21,191 bases of DNA, from positions 1-21,191 of the forward strand of contig CAVTPZ010000002.1 in NCBI GenBank assembly GCA_963736685.1. Direction: 5' to 3'. Shown here one piece after another: positions 21,118-21,191 of this stretch (the first letter of the stretch is position 1; each line of letters starts with the position of its first letter). The DNA comes from DASUPK01 sp963736685. Lineage in GTDB: Bacteria > Actinomycetota > Thermoleophilia > Solirubrobacterales > 70-9. The notes below the pieces were generated by a model. The model did no database searches and was not told the DNA's origin. It saw nothing but the letters and a program-made list of their open reading frames with translations. The position numbers and the translations under genes are program-made.

Positions 21118-21191
21118 GCTGCGCCCTCCTTGTGGTCGGTCTGGCTCGCCATAGCGTGCACAAGCGACCACAGGCTGATTTCGGTGATGGT
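21114..21191 (-). CDS. 3' end of an upstream gene, probably nuoL
   Basis: At the window edge an open minus-strand frame encodes TITEISLWSLVHAMASQTDH followed by KEGAA and a TGA (21114-21116) that overlaps the nuoM ATG. In the conserved nuo order the gene before nuoM is nuoL, so this is most likely its last ~25 codons. The short sequence itself has no diagnostic motif, so the name rests on gene order alone. Confidence 0.5.
   Translation of the reverse strand, partial: TITEISLWSLVHAMASQTDHKEGAA

Overview
The window is high-GC DNA with many GTG and TTG starts and actinobacterial-type gene content: an nuoM-nuoN cluster, a tandem-domain ThyX-like protein, a saccharopine-dehydrogenase-like enoyl reductase, an LPxTG-anchored cupredoxin and a Flp/TadE-like pilin. 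The best guess is an actinobacterium, possibly of the Thermoleophilia/Solirubrobacterales type. That is an inference from gene content and base composition, since no rRNA or other marker is present.

The window has two halves. Positions 1 to about 8,410 are an accessory region of short transcription units on mixed strands: hypothetical genes, a frameshifted class-V aminotransferase, an HNH endonuclease, a PlsC-like acyltransferase, two alpha/beta hydrolases (one with an Asp nucleophile, one with a Ser nucleophile), an anchored secreted protein and a pilin-like protein. Small hairpin repeats separate these units. They come in two loop types, H1 (loop CCATGC) and H2 (loop CGTCC), both on A/T-rich stem tops of the form GCTTT/AAAGC. 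I find ten loci, all in the same orientation whatever the gene direction, and none between 8,410 and 21,191. Two loci bracket a ~330-bp repeat unit, present twice (3634-3966 and 5172-5497), that carries a copy of the 3' end of the pilin-like gene at 8427-9077. Several genes here are broken by single-base shifts, in-frame stops or a lost start codon.

From 9,100 to 21,191 the DNA is compact and looks like ordinary chromosome. A plus-strand run holds a small coiled-coil protein, an SDR oxidoreductase and an alpha/beta-hydrolase-fold protein whose nucleophile is replaced by Gly. It converges on a minus-strand pair (zinc-ribbon membrane protein and enoyl-reductase-like protein). A Thr-rich membrane protein then converges on a VOC-fold protein. 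The rest is on the minus strand: an LPMTG-anchored cupredoxin with a palindrome over its start, a 545-residue double ThyX-like protein, an AEC-type transporter, and nuoN, nuoM and the 3' end of another gene, probably nuoL. NuoM and NuoN are proton-pumping membrane subunits of respiratory complex I.

The most unusual element is the same-strand, stem-covarying hairpin family with its gene-fragment unit. Next are the complementary loss of active-site residues in the two halves of the ThyX-like protein and the Asp in place of the usual TM5 Glu in NuoM. No tRNA, rRNA, CRISPR array, transposase or integrase was seen.
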